Source of the DNA: DATJGS01 sp035494735
GTDB lineage: Bacteria; Eisenbacteria; RBG-16-71-46
Direction of reading: 5' to 3'
DNA: 64,000 bases
Assembly (NCBI GenBank): GCA_035494735.1
Contig: DATJGS010000045.1
Coordinates: 124,001-188,000, forward strand
Shown here: piece after piece, positions 1-6,619 of the stretch
Layout: every line of letters begins with the position of its first letter
Numbering within the stretch: position 1 is the stretch's first letter
Made by a program: the position numbers and the translations under genes
The notes under the pieces: generated by a model
Told to the model about the DNA's origin: nothing
Seen by the model: only the letters and a program-made list of their open reading frames with translations
The model's database searches: none

Positions 1-1008
1 CGTGCGGATGTCGTCGAGCACGTTCTTCTCGCCGACCACCTCGACCGCCGCCTCGCGCGCGATCGCGCACATCGCCGCGTCGTTCACCGTCGGACGGTTG
101 TGGCGCGTGTACTCGATATCGACGCGGCACCCGAACGCCTGCGCGACCCCGCGCACGATGCGTTCGAAGCGCGCCGGCAGGTCGCGCCACACGCCGTCGT
201 CGAAGATGCGGCACGTGCCGTTCATCCACGCCGTCTCGGGGATGATGTTGAACGCGCTACCGGTCTGGATCTGGGTGACGCTGACCACGATTTCCTTGAG
301 CGGGCTGGTCTCACGGCTGGCGATGGCCTGCAGCGCCGTGACCATGTGCGACAGGCACAGCACCGGATCGACGCCGAAGTGCGGCATGGCCGCGTGCGCG
401 CCGGTGCCGTGCACCGTGACCTTGAACTCGTCGACCGCCGCCATCCACGGCCCCGGCGTCACGCCGACCTTGCCGAGGTCCAGGTCCTGCCACACGTGGA
501 GGCCGAACGCGGCGTCCGGCTTCGTCGCGAGCGCGCCGTCCGCGATCATGGCGAGCGCGCCGCCGCCTTCTTCCTCGGCCGGCTGGAAGCACAGCTCGAT
601 CGTTCCCGGGATCTCGGGCGCGAGCGACACCAGCTGCTTCGAGATGCCGAGCAGGATCGAGGTGTGGCAGTCGTGGCCGCACGCGTGCATCTTGCCCGCG
701 GTCTGCGAGCGGTACGGCGTGTCGTTCTCTTCGTGGATCGGCAGCGCGTCCATGTCGGCGCGCAGCAGCACGCGCTTTCCCGAGCGTCCGCCGCGCACGG
801 TCGCCATCACGCCGGTCTTGCCGATGCCGGTGCGCGCCTCGAGCCCCAGCTTACGCAGGCGATCGGCGACGATGCCCGACGTGCGCACTTCCTGGAACGC
901 GGTCTCGGGGTGCTGGTGCAGATCCCGGCGCACGGCGATCAGCTCGTCCACGTCGGCGCTGGAGAAGTGAGTCTCGGAAGTCATGCGGGACGCGGTCTCG
1001 GTGGTCAT
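1..1008 (-). CDS. M20D-family amidohydrolase (N-acyl amino acid / hippurate hydrolase type), 3' end cut off
   Basis: A metal-dependent cytoplasmic amidohydrolase that removes acyl groups from N-acylated amino acids or related amides; the substrate cannot be told from sequence. The visible 336 residues show the family signature in order: RRDLHQHPE near the N terminus, LRADMDALPI, the metal-binding MHACGHDCH, the catalytic PAEEEGGG, LHVW, and the lid-domain motif GAHAAMPHFGVDP. M20D enzymes are about 390-400 residues, so roughly 60 C-terminal residues lie beyond the window. I start at the ATG at 1008; a second in-frame ATG at 984 is possible and neither has a clear ribosome binding site. It lies downstream of the OmpA gene but beyond that gene's terminator, so it is probably transcribed on its own. 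Confidence 0.92.
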   Translation of the reverse strand, partial: MTTETASRMTSETHFSSADVDELIAVRRDLHQHPETAFQEVRTSGIVADRLRKLGLEARTGIGKTGVMATVRGGRSGKRVLLRADMDALPIHEENDTPYRSQTAGKMHACGHDCHTSILLGISKQLVSLAPEIPGTIELCFQPAEEEGGGALAMIADGALATKPDAAFGLHVWQDLDLGKVGVTPGPWMAAVDEFKVTVHGTGAHAAMPHFGVDPVLCLSHMVTALQAIASRETSPLKEIVVSVTQIQTGSAFNIIPETAWMNGTCRIFDDGVWRDLPARFERIVRGVAQAFGCRVDIEYTRHNRPTVNDAAMCAIAREAAVEVVGEKNVLDDIRT

Positions 1009-1062
1009 GACGGTACCCGTGGGTCGAGGGTCGGGGTGCGAGCGTGAGCCAACAGCGCAGGC

Positions 1063-1068
1063 ATTCTA
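1063..1068 (-). promoter_or_regulatory. Possible -10 box of the M20 amidohydrolase gene
   Basis: On the minus strand TAGAAT stands 54 bp before the ATG at 1008, in otherwise GC-rich intergenic DNA between the OmpA terminator and the gene. No convincing -35 hexamer is visible at 16-18 bp, so this is a weak call. Confidence 0.3.
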
Positions 1069-1140
1069 CGCTCTCCCGGCCCCGTCCGAGAAGCCTCGCC
1101 CGGCCGGCCCGTGCTGCGCGCCCGTCGCCCTCGGGCCTTC

Positions 1141-1181
1141 GAAAAACCGAGACGGGCCGGAGCGTGGAGCCCCGGCCCGTC
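1141..1181 (-). terminator. Rho-independent terminator of the first OmpA gene
   Basis: Perfect 10-bp inverted repeat (GACGGGCCGG / CCGGCCCGTC) with an 11-nt loop, followed on the minus strand by TCGGTTTTTC. It lies about 40 bp after the OmpA stop codon, so it separates that gene from the M20 gene. Confidence 0.85.
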
Positions 1182-1221
1182 ACGGTCGGACGGCGGGAAC
1201 GCCCCGCCGCCTTGGGTGGAA

Positions 1222-2712
1222 CTACTTCTGCAGCAGCTTGCGCTTCTCGACTTCCTTCTTCAGCACGTCCTTGTTCATCACGACGAACTCGACGCGGCGG
1301 TTCTTCGCCATGTTGAGCGCGTTCGTGTTGGGGACGAGCGGCTTGCTCTTGCCGTAGCCCTTGACCGTGAACTGGTCGGCCTTGAGGCTCGGGAACTTCT
1401 GCATCACGTAGTTGAGCACGGACTGGGCGCGCGCCTCGCTCAGCTTCTGGTTATAGGCCACGCCGCCGCGCGAGTCCGTGTGCCCGCCGATCTCGATCTT
1501 GAGCTCGGGCCACTTCGCGAGCACCGTTCCCACGACGTCGAGCGTCGGGTACGACTCGGGCAACAGGTCGGCCTTGGCGGTCTCGAAGTTGATGTTCTGG
1601 AGCCGGATCATGCCGGTGTCGAGCAGCTCCGTCTCCCGCTCCGTCACTTCGATCGGGCAGCCGTCCTTGTCGACCTTGAGTCCGGTCGCGGTGCCCGGGC
1701 ACTTGTCGAGTCCGTCCGGCACGCCGTCGCCGTCCGAGTCCATCGGGCAGCCCTTCGCGTCCACCGTGGCGCCCTTCGGCGTGTCGGGGCACTGGTCGAG
1801 GCCGTCGAGCACGCCGTCGCCGTCCGCATCGGCCGGGCAGCCGCTGGCGTCCACGGTCGCGCCCTTCGGCGTATCCGCGCACTTGTCCAGGCCGTCCCAC
1901 ACGCCGTCGCCGTCCGAGTCCTTCGGGCAGCCGTTCGCATCGACGGTCGCGCCCTTCGGCGTTCCGGCGCACTTGTCGAGGCCGTCCCACACGCCGTCGC
2001 CGTCCGTGTCCTTCGGGCAGCCCGTGGCGTCGACGGTCGCGCCGGTGGGCGTTCCGGGGCACTTGTCCTTGCTGTTCGGCACGCCGTCGGCGTCGTCGTC
2101 CTTGGCCTTGCCGCCGAACGCGAACTGCAGCCCGGCGCCGTACACCTGGTAGTTGAGCTTCGCGGTCTCGGGGCGCTTGTGCGGCACCCAGAGCAGATTG
2201 CGCGCCTCGAGGCGCAGCCCGAGGTGATCGCCGAGGCGGAACACCCAGCCGCCGGCGACGTCGAACACGCCCTGGTCGAGGTGGTCGTCCCCGCCCAGGA
2301 AGATCTTCGTGTCCTTGAGCGTCGTGCGCAGCGCGCCGCCGCCCGCGCTGACCCACGGTGCGCCCCACTTGCCGGGCGCGGGGCTGTAGATGAGGCTGGC
2401 CGACGCGTGCATCAGCGTCAGGTCGTGCTCGGTGCCGAGCGTGTCGGTGGCCTTGGCCGGCGAATAGCCGCCCGCCAACTCGATCCCGATCCCGTTCCCC
2501 ATGACGTGCCCGAGGCGCAGACCTCCGTACACGCCGTTCTTCGTCGTCAGGTCGTTGTCGCTCGTGGTGTAGCGGCCGAAGTTGTCGTTGAAGACGGTGT
2601 AGCCGCCGAACGGGGTGATCCAGGTTCGGGGCGATGAGTCCGCGGCCATCGCGTGGAGAGGCGCGAGCGCCACGAAGGCCAGAGCGATGAAGCAACCGAC
2701 ACGTGCGCGCAT
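1222..2712 (-). CDS. OmpA-family outer-membrane protein with TSP3 repeats (copy 1)
   Basis: An outer-membrane protein that anchors the outer membrane to peptidoglycan. The 496-residue protein has a signal peptide (MRARVGCFIALAF... ending at AMA), an OmpA-like barrel to about residue 200, five calcium-binding thrombospondin-3-type repeats of exactly 30 residues (core DTDGDGVWDGLDKC), and a C-terminal OmpA peptidoglycan-binding domain from about residue 366. That domain keeps the diaminopimelate-contacting Asp (GGHTDSRG) and Arg (AKNRRVEFVV). The start is the ATG at 2712 because AAGGAG lies 7 nt upstream; a longer in-frame reading to 2877 would put coding sequence ahead of the signal peptide. 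A paralogue lies directly upstream in the same direction. Promoter and terminator are both visible, so this looks monocistronic. Confidence 0.93.
   Translation of the reverse strand: MRARVGCFIALAFVALAPLHAMAADSSPRTWITPFGGYTVFNDNFGRYTTSDNDLTTKNGVYGGLRLGHVMGNGIGIELAGGYSPAKATDTLGTEHDLTLMHASASLIYSPAPGKWGAPWVSAGGGALRTTLKDTKIFLGGDDHLDQGVFDVAGGWVFRLGDHLGLRLEARNLLWVPHKRPETAKLNYQVYGAGLQFAFGGKAKDDDADGVPNSKDKCPGTPTGATVDATGCPKDTDGDGVWDGLDKCAGTPKGATVDANGCPKDSDGDGVWDGLDKCADTPKGATVDASGCPADADGDGVLDGLDQCPDTPKGATVDAKGCPMDSDGDGVPDGLDKCPGTATGLKVDKDGCPIEVTERETELLDTGMIRLQNINFETAKADLLPESYPTLDVVGTVLAKWPELKIEIGGHTDSRGGVAYNQKLSEARAQSVLNYVMQKFPSLKADQFTVKGYGKSKPLVPNTNALNMAKNRRVEFVVMNKDVLKKEVEKRKLLQK
1654..2103 (-). repeat. 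Five 90-bp tandem repeats encoding TSP3 units
   Basis: In-frame tandem repeats with a 90-bp period; the + strand phrase CACGCCGTCGCCGTCCG recurs every 90 bp. Each unit encodes a 30-residue Asp-rich calcium-binding TSP3 motif with two Cys. The near-identity of units makes the array prone to copy-number change. Confidence 0.85.
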
Positions 2713-2788
2713 GGTGCACTCCTTGTGCGAGAGCCTTGGAAAGCTTCGTCCTTGCGCAGGGATGTCGAGCGGGGTGCCAGCGCGGCGG

Positions 2789-2817
2789 ACGATATCCCGT
2801 CGCGACCGGCGCATCAA
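2789..2817 (-). promoter_or_regulatory. Sigma-70-like promoter of OmpA copy 1
   Basis: On the minus strand, TTGATG (2817-2812) and TATCGT (2794-2789) are separated by 17 bp. The predicted start of transcription leaves a leader of about 70 nt before the ATG at 2712. The -10 is identical to that of OmpA copy 2. Confidence 0.6.
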
Positions 2818-2880
2818 GGACTGGCGCGGGAAATCGCCGGGCCGAGCGCGGCAGCCCGGGGCTGCGCCCGGACGCACGAC

Positions 2881-2909
2881 GGGCCGGGCTCGTGAGTCGA
2901 GCCCGGCCC
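2881..2909 (-). terminator. Strong hairpin after OmpA copy 2
   Basis: Perfect 12-bp stem (GGGCCGGGCTCG / CGAGCCCGGCCC) with a 5-nt loop, 19 bp after the stop of the second OmpA gene. There is no U-run on either strand, so it may be a transcript-end stabiliser or a non-canonical terminator. Confidence 0.55.
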
Positions 2910-2927
2910 GCGCTTGCGATCTTCCGA

Positions 2928-4487
2928 CTACTTCTTCGTCGTGTCCGGCGCGGCCGGCGTGGCGAGGCTCTTCGTCGTGTCCGGCAGGGCCGGCGCGGCC
3001 AGACCCTTCGTCGTGTCCGGCGCCGACACTTCGGTCTTGTTGAGCAGTCGCCGCCGCTCGACTTCACGGCGCAGCACGTCCTTGTTGAGCACCACGAACT
3101 CGACGCGCCGATTCTTGGCCCGACCCAATTCGTCGGTGTTGGGCGCGATCGGCCGGGTCAGGCCGTACCCCTTCACCGTGAACTGCGTGGCCTTGAGGTT
3201 CGGGAACTTCTGCACGATGTACGTGAGCACCGAGGAAGCGCGCGCCTCGCTCAGCTTCTGGTTCTTGGCCGCCGTGCCGCGCGAATCCGTGTGCCCGCCG
3301 ATCTCGACCTGCAGCTCGGGCCACTTCGTCAGCACCTGGCCGACGATGTCGAGCGTCGGGAACGCGTCGGGCAGGAGGTCGGCCTTGCCGGTCTCGAAGT
3401 TCACGTTCTGGAGCCGGATCATGCCGGTGTCGAGCAGCTCCGTCTCCTTCTCGGTCACTTCGATCGGGCAGCCGTCCTTGTCGACCTTCGCGTCCTTCGG
3501 CGTGTTCGGGCACTTGTCGAGGCCGTCCCACACGCCATCGCCGTCCGAGTCGGTCGGGCAGCCGGTGGCGTCGACGGTCGCGCCCTTCGGCGTGTCCGCG
3601 CACTTGTCGAGCCCGTCGAGCACGCCGTCGCCGTCGGTGTCGTGCGGGCAGCCGGTCGCGTCGACGGTCGCGCCCTTCGGCGTGTCCGCGCACTTGTCGA
3701 GCCCGTCGAAGACGCCGTCGCCGTCCTGATCGTGCGGGCAGCCGGTGGCGTCGACGGTCGCGCCCTTCGGCGTGTTCGGGCACTTGTCGAGGCCGTCGAG
3801 GACGCCGTCACCGTCCGAGTCGTGCGGGCAGCCGGTCGCGTCGACCGCGGCGCCCTTCGGCGTGTCCGGGCACTTGTCCTTGCGATCCGGGACGCCGTCG
3901 CCGTCGGTGTCGCGCGGCGTCGCGCCGAGCGCCAGCTCGATGCCGCCGCCGAACACGATGTTGTTGAACAGGAAGTCGACCTTCGGCTCTTTCTGCATCA
4001 GCGAGATGTTGCGCGCTTCGAGGCGCAGTCCCACGGCGTCCGTCAGCCAGAAGCGCACGCCGCCGCCCAGTTCGACCGTGCCGTACTTGAGCTTCGTGCC
4101 GCCGTTCGAAGGCGTGAGGCCGCCGTAGCCGAAGCCGCCGAACAGGAACGGACCGCCGTAGCGGCCCTGGAACGGCGTCAGCATCAGGTTGCCCGAGAGG
4201 TGCTTGAAGTCGACGTCGCGCCCGCCGACCACGTCTTCGCGCGTCGGCATGAAGCCGCCCGCCGCCTCGAGGCCGAATCCGTGCCGATCGTGCCAGCCGA
4301 CGCGCCCGCCCGCGTACAGGTCGTCGCGCAGCGGCAGCGTGCCCGGGAACAGCAGATCGCCGTCATAGATGGTGTAGCCGCCGAACGGCGTGAGCGTGTA
4401 GTAGGAGCCGATGGGTTCCGCCGATGCGGCGCGCGCCAGCGTCAGCGCGGCGGCGGCAAGGACGGCGAAACGAAGGCGGGCGCGCAT
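2928..4487 (-). CDS. OmpA-family outer-membrane protein with TSP3 repeats (copy 2)
   Basis: A paralogue of the neighbouring OmpA protein, 519 residues, with the same plan: signal peptide (cleavage probably after ARAASA), barrel to about residue 188, five 30-residue TSP3 repeats, and an OmpA C-terminal domain (GGHTDSRG, AKNRRVEFVV) from about residue 353. It differs by a 35-residue C-terminal tail with three spaced copies of DTTK, which copy 1 lacks. The ATG at 4487 is chosen because AGGAG stands 7 nt upstream and directly precedes a good signal peptide. It has its own promoter and a hairpin after its stop. The two copies probably arose by tandem duplication; possible division of labour is unknown. 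Confidence 0.92.
   Translation of the reverse strand: MRARLRFAVLAAAALTLARAASAEPIGSYYTLTPFGGYTIYDGDLLFPGTLPLRDDLYAGGRVGWHDRHGFGLEAAGGFMPTREDVVGGRDVDFKHLSGNLMLTPFQGRYGGPFLFGGFGYGGLTPSNGGTKLKYGTVELGGGVRFWLTDAVGLRLEARNISLMQKEPKVDFLFNNIVFGGGIELALGATPRDTDGDGVPDRKDKCPDTPKGAAVDATGCPHDSDGDGVLDGLDKCPNTPKGATVDATGCPHDQDGDGVFDGLDKCADTPKGATVDATGCPHDTDGDGVLDGLDKCADTPKGATVDATGCPTDSDGDGVWDGLDKCPNTPKDAKVDKDGCPIEVTEKETELLDTGMIRLQNVNFETGKADLLPDAFPTLDIVGQVLTKWPELQVEIGGHTDSRGTAAKNQKLSEARASSVLTYIVQKFPNLKATQFTVKGYGLTRPIAPNTDELGRAKNRRVEFVVLNKDVLRREVERRRLLNKTEVSAPDTTKGLAAPALPDTTKSLATPAAPDTTKK
3468..3917 (-). repeat. Five 90-bp tandem repeats encoding TSP3 units (copy 2)
   Basis: Second array with a 90-bp period, encoding 30-residue TSP3 units with the consensus GDGVLDGLDKC and TPKGATVDATGCP. 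The units are more alike within this gene than to those of copy 1, which suggests recent homogenisation. Confidence 0.85.
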
Positions 4488-4577
4488 GAGTTTCTCCTGA
4501 GGACCAATTGAATTGGGCGGCCGGTCGTTCGAGGTCACGGGCCCGGTCCTTCCCTGAATCTCGTGACGGAAGGCGGG

Positions 4578-4607
4578 ACGATAGCCGGGGCGACACCCGA
4601 GAGGCAA
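4578..4607 (-). promoter_or_regulatory. Sigma-70-like promoter of OmpA copy 2
   Basis: TTGCCT (4607-4602) and TATCGT (4583-4578) on the minus strand, 18-bp spacer. It leaves a leader of about 85 nt before the ATG at 4487. Confidence 0.6.
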
Positions 4608-4634
4608 GGAATTGGCGCGCGCCCTCGCGGTCCG

Positions 4635-5876
4635 TCAGAACGTGGTCTGCAGCCTGAGGAAGCCCTTGTCGTGGTGGAACGTGACCTCGTAGGGCTCCTG
4701 GTCCAGCTCGATGCCCTCGACGCCCGACACCGACACGCGGCCGAAGCGGGCGTCGAGCCCCAGGTACGCGCGTGATTCCTTGCGCGAGCCGTACGTGAAG
4801 AACGGGTCGACTCCGGCGCGCGCGATGCCGATGCGGTCGTACATGATCCCTACGCGCCCCATCCAGCCGTCGCGGATGCGATACGCGACTTCGCCGTGGC
4901 TCAGGCGATCGACGCCTCCGAACAGGCCCGGCCCGAGGTCCCGGCCGAACAGTTCCGTGCGCGCCTGATACAGCCAGTGCGCGGACGCTGTCCAGCGCGG
5001 CGTGAAGCGCCGGAGCACGGTCGCTTCGCCCGACCACTGGCGCCGATAGTCGAGGCGGTCGCCGCTCGAGAAGTCCACGGGCTGGTCCGCGCTCGAGGCC
5101 TGATCGGTGCGCGCGGCCGCCGCCCACTCGAGTCCGAACGCCCGCGCCTCGACGGATCCTTCGCCGGCGGCGCCCCACAGGTACTGTTCGCGTTCCGTGG
5201 CGCCGCCGAGTTCGAACACGTTGCGGCGCGACGGTGTGAGCCAGCGTCCGGAGACCTCCGCGCGCCAGCGCTGGTGCCGGCTCACCACGCGCAGCTGCGG
5301 CTCGAACGGGTGTCGCAGGTACGGCTCACCGAGTCCGCCGACACGCGTCTGGCGGAACGCCCACAGGTTGTTGAGCATGTCCTCGATCGTGAAGCGTGCG
5401 TCGATCTGGAAAGCGGACGTGTCCGCGCCGAGCTGCCAGCCCAGCGTGAAATCCTGGCGCGACTTGTCGTAGTTGGGGTCGAAGATCACGGCGATGTGCC
5501 CGAGGCGCGTCGGGAAGCGGAACGCCAGCGACAACACGTCGACCGCGCGCTGGTTGTCGTGGAGCTGGTGCAGCACGACGCCCAGTTCCGCGCGATCGCC
5601 GAGCGGCGAGCGCACCTTGAGGTCCGTGACCTGGAACCACTGCCCGGACGTGAGGCAGCCCTCGGACGTGCGAAAGCCCTGGGGCGAGCGTTCCCAATCG
5701 TCGCGCCACTCCAGCGGCATGCGCGTGAGCACGTGGTCGAGCAGGCTCTCGTCGTCTTCCTCCTGGGCCGCGACCGAGAACGTCGAGAACTCCTCGGCGG
5801 TCGCGTGCGCGGCGCGCGGCGCGCCGAGCGCAACCAGCAGCAGCGCGGCCCCGAGCGCCCGCGACCGCGGGCTCAC
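4635..5876 (-). CDS. Predicted outer-membrane beta-barrel protein, function unknown
   Basis: 413 residues, not assigned to a named family. It starts with a signal peptide (LGAALLLVALGAPRAAHA), and the rest alternates polar and hydrophobic residues in many short strands rich in Arg, Trp and Tyr. It ends in Phe (LRLQTTF), the terminal aromatic typical of BAM-inserted barrels. There are no long hydrophobic helices. The GTG start at 5876 overlaps the TGA of the upstream aldolase gene (GTGA), so the two are translationally coupled. An intake role for a sugar-acid substrate is conceivable from that coupling but is only an inference. The pair appears to be transcribed from the promoter at 6559-6587. 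Confidence 0.7.
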   Translation of the reverse strand: MSPRSRALGAALLLVALGAPRAAHATAEEFSTFSVAAQEEDDESLLDHVLTRMPLEWRDDWERSPQGFRTSEGCLTSGQWFQVTDLKVRSPLGDRAELGVVLHQLHDNQRAVDVLSLAFRFPTRLGHIAVIFDPNYDKSRQDFTLGWQLGADTSAFQIDARFTIEDMLNNLWAFRQTRVGGLGEPYLRHPFEPQLRVVSRHQRWRAEVSGRWLTPSRRNVFELGGATEREQYLWGAAGEGSVEARAFGLEWAAAARTDQASSADQPVDFSSGDRLDYRRQWSGEATVLRRFTPRWTASAHWLYQARTELFGRDLGPGLFGGVDRLSHGEVAYRIRDGWMGRVGIMYDRIGIARAGVDPFFTYGSRKESRAYLGLDARFGRVSVSGVEGIELDQEPYEVTFHHDKGFLRLQTTF

Positions 5877-6538
5877 GCCCGATCCGTGGCCGGCACGCGC
5901 CCGTGGCCCGAGCGGGTCACGAGGTCGACGAACGCGCGCGCGCGGCGCTCGATCTCCGCGAAGTCACCGCGCGCCGCGAGCGCGGGATCGGCGAGCGCGC
6001 CGCCGAGCCCGATGCCGATGCACCCGGCCTCGAGGAACGCGACCGTGTTCTCGAGCGTCGTGCCGCCCGCGGCGAGCATGGGCACGTCGGGCAGCGGGTC
6101 GCGGATGACGCGAATGTACGCAGGGCCGCCGGCCACCCCGACCGGATAGACCTTGATGACGTGCGCGCCGCTCGCGCGCGCGGCGAGAATCTCGGTCGTG
6201 GTGTAGGCTCCGGGGCAGTATAGGACGCCCGCCGCGAGCGCGATTTCCGCGACGCGCGGATCGAAGTTCGGCGCGACGATGAAGCGCGCTCCGGCGTCCA
6301 GCGCGGCGTGCGCCTGCTCGCGGGTCAGCACGGTGCCGGCGCCGACGATGGCGCCGGGCAGGTCGCGGAGCGCGGTCATCACGCGGGGCGCGTCGGGCAC
6401 GGTGAACGTGATCTCGAGCAGCGGGACGCCGCCGCGCGCCACGGCGCGCGCGGACTCCAGAGCGGCCTCGGGCGAGGCCGCGCGGATGGCGGCGAGCAGG
6501 TGTTGCTCGCGGAGCGATGCGAGGGCGGTGGGGATCAT
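5873..6538 (-). CDS. eda: KDPG/KHG aldolase (2-dehydro-3-deoxy-phosphogluconate aldolase)
   Basis: A cytoplasmic class I aldolase that splits 2-keto-3-deoxy-6-phosphogluconate (or a related keto acid) into pyruvate and an aldehyde, the last step of the Entner-Doudoroff route. About 221 residues, the usual family length. Visible motifs are LLEITFTVPDA with the catalytic Glu, GAGTVLT, the Schiff-base lysine in IKVYPVGVAGG, and the phosphate-binding MLAAGGTTLENTV. The Arg of the common EITLR form is Phe here, as in other members of the EITFTV subtype. The ATG at 6538 is preferred over 6580 because the predicted transcription start (about 6552) lies between them. It is followed directly by the barrel gene. 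Confidence 0.88.
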   Translation of the reverse strand: MIPTALASLREQHLLAAIRAASPEAALESARAVARGGVPLLEITFTVPDAPRVMTALRDLPGAIVGAGTVLTREQAHAALDAGARFIVAPNFDPRVAEIALAAGVLYCPGAYTTTEILAARASGAHVIKVYPVGVAGGPAYIRVIRDPLPDVPMLAAGGTTLENTVAFLEAGCIGIGLGGALADPALAARGDFAEIERRARAFVDLVTRSGHGRVPATDRA

Positions 6539-6558
6539 GGCGATGGTGCCGAGGCCGC

Positions 6559-6587
6559 ACTCTAGAAGGGGAGGCGTCATGCGGCAA
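6559..6587 (-). promoter_or_regulatory. Sigma-70-like promoter of the aldolase gene
   Basis: TTGCCG (6587-6582), a 17-bp spacer and TAGAGT (6564-6559) on the minus strand, in the 82-bp divergent region shared with the AsmA-like gene. It places transcription start a few bases before the ATG at 6538. Confidence 0.6.
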
Positions 6588-6619
6588 GCGCGGACTGGAC
6601 GCGGGTGGGAGCGCACATC

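Noticed and set aside
1654..2103. Regular 90-bp repeats as a CRISPR array
   Set aside because: The repeats are in frame, encode TSP3 calcium-binding units, and have no unique spacers or cas genes nearby.
2713..2877. N-terminal extension of OmpA copy 1 (and 4488-4607 for copy 2)
   Set aside because: The signal peptide and ribosome sites put the starts at 2712 and 4487, and the promoters lie within the supposed extensions.
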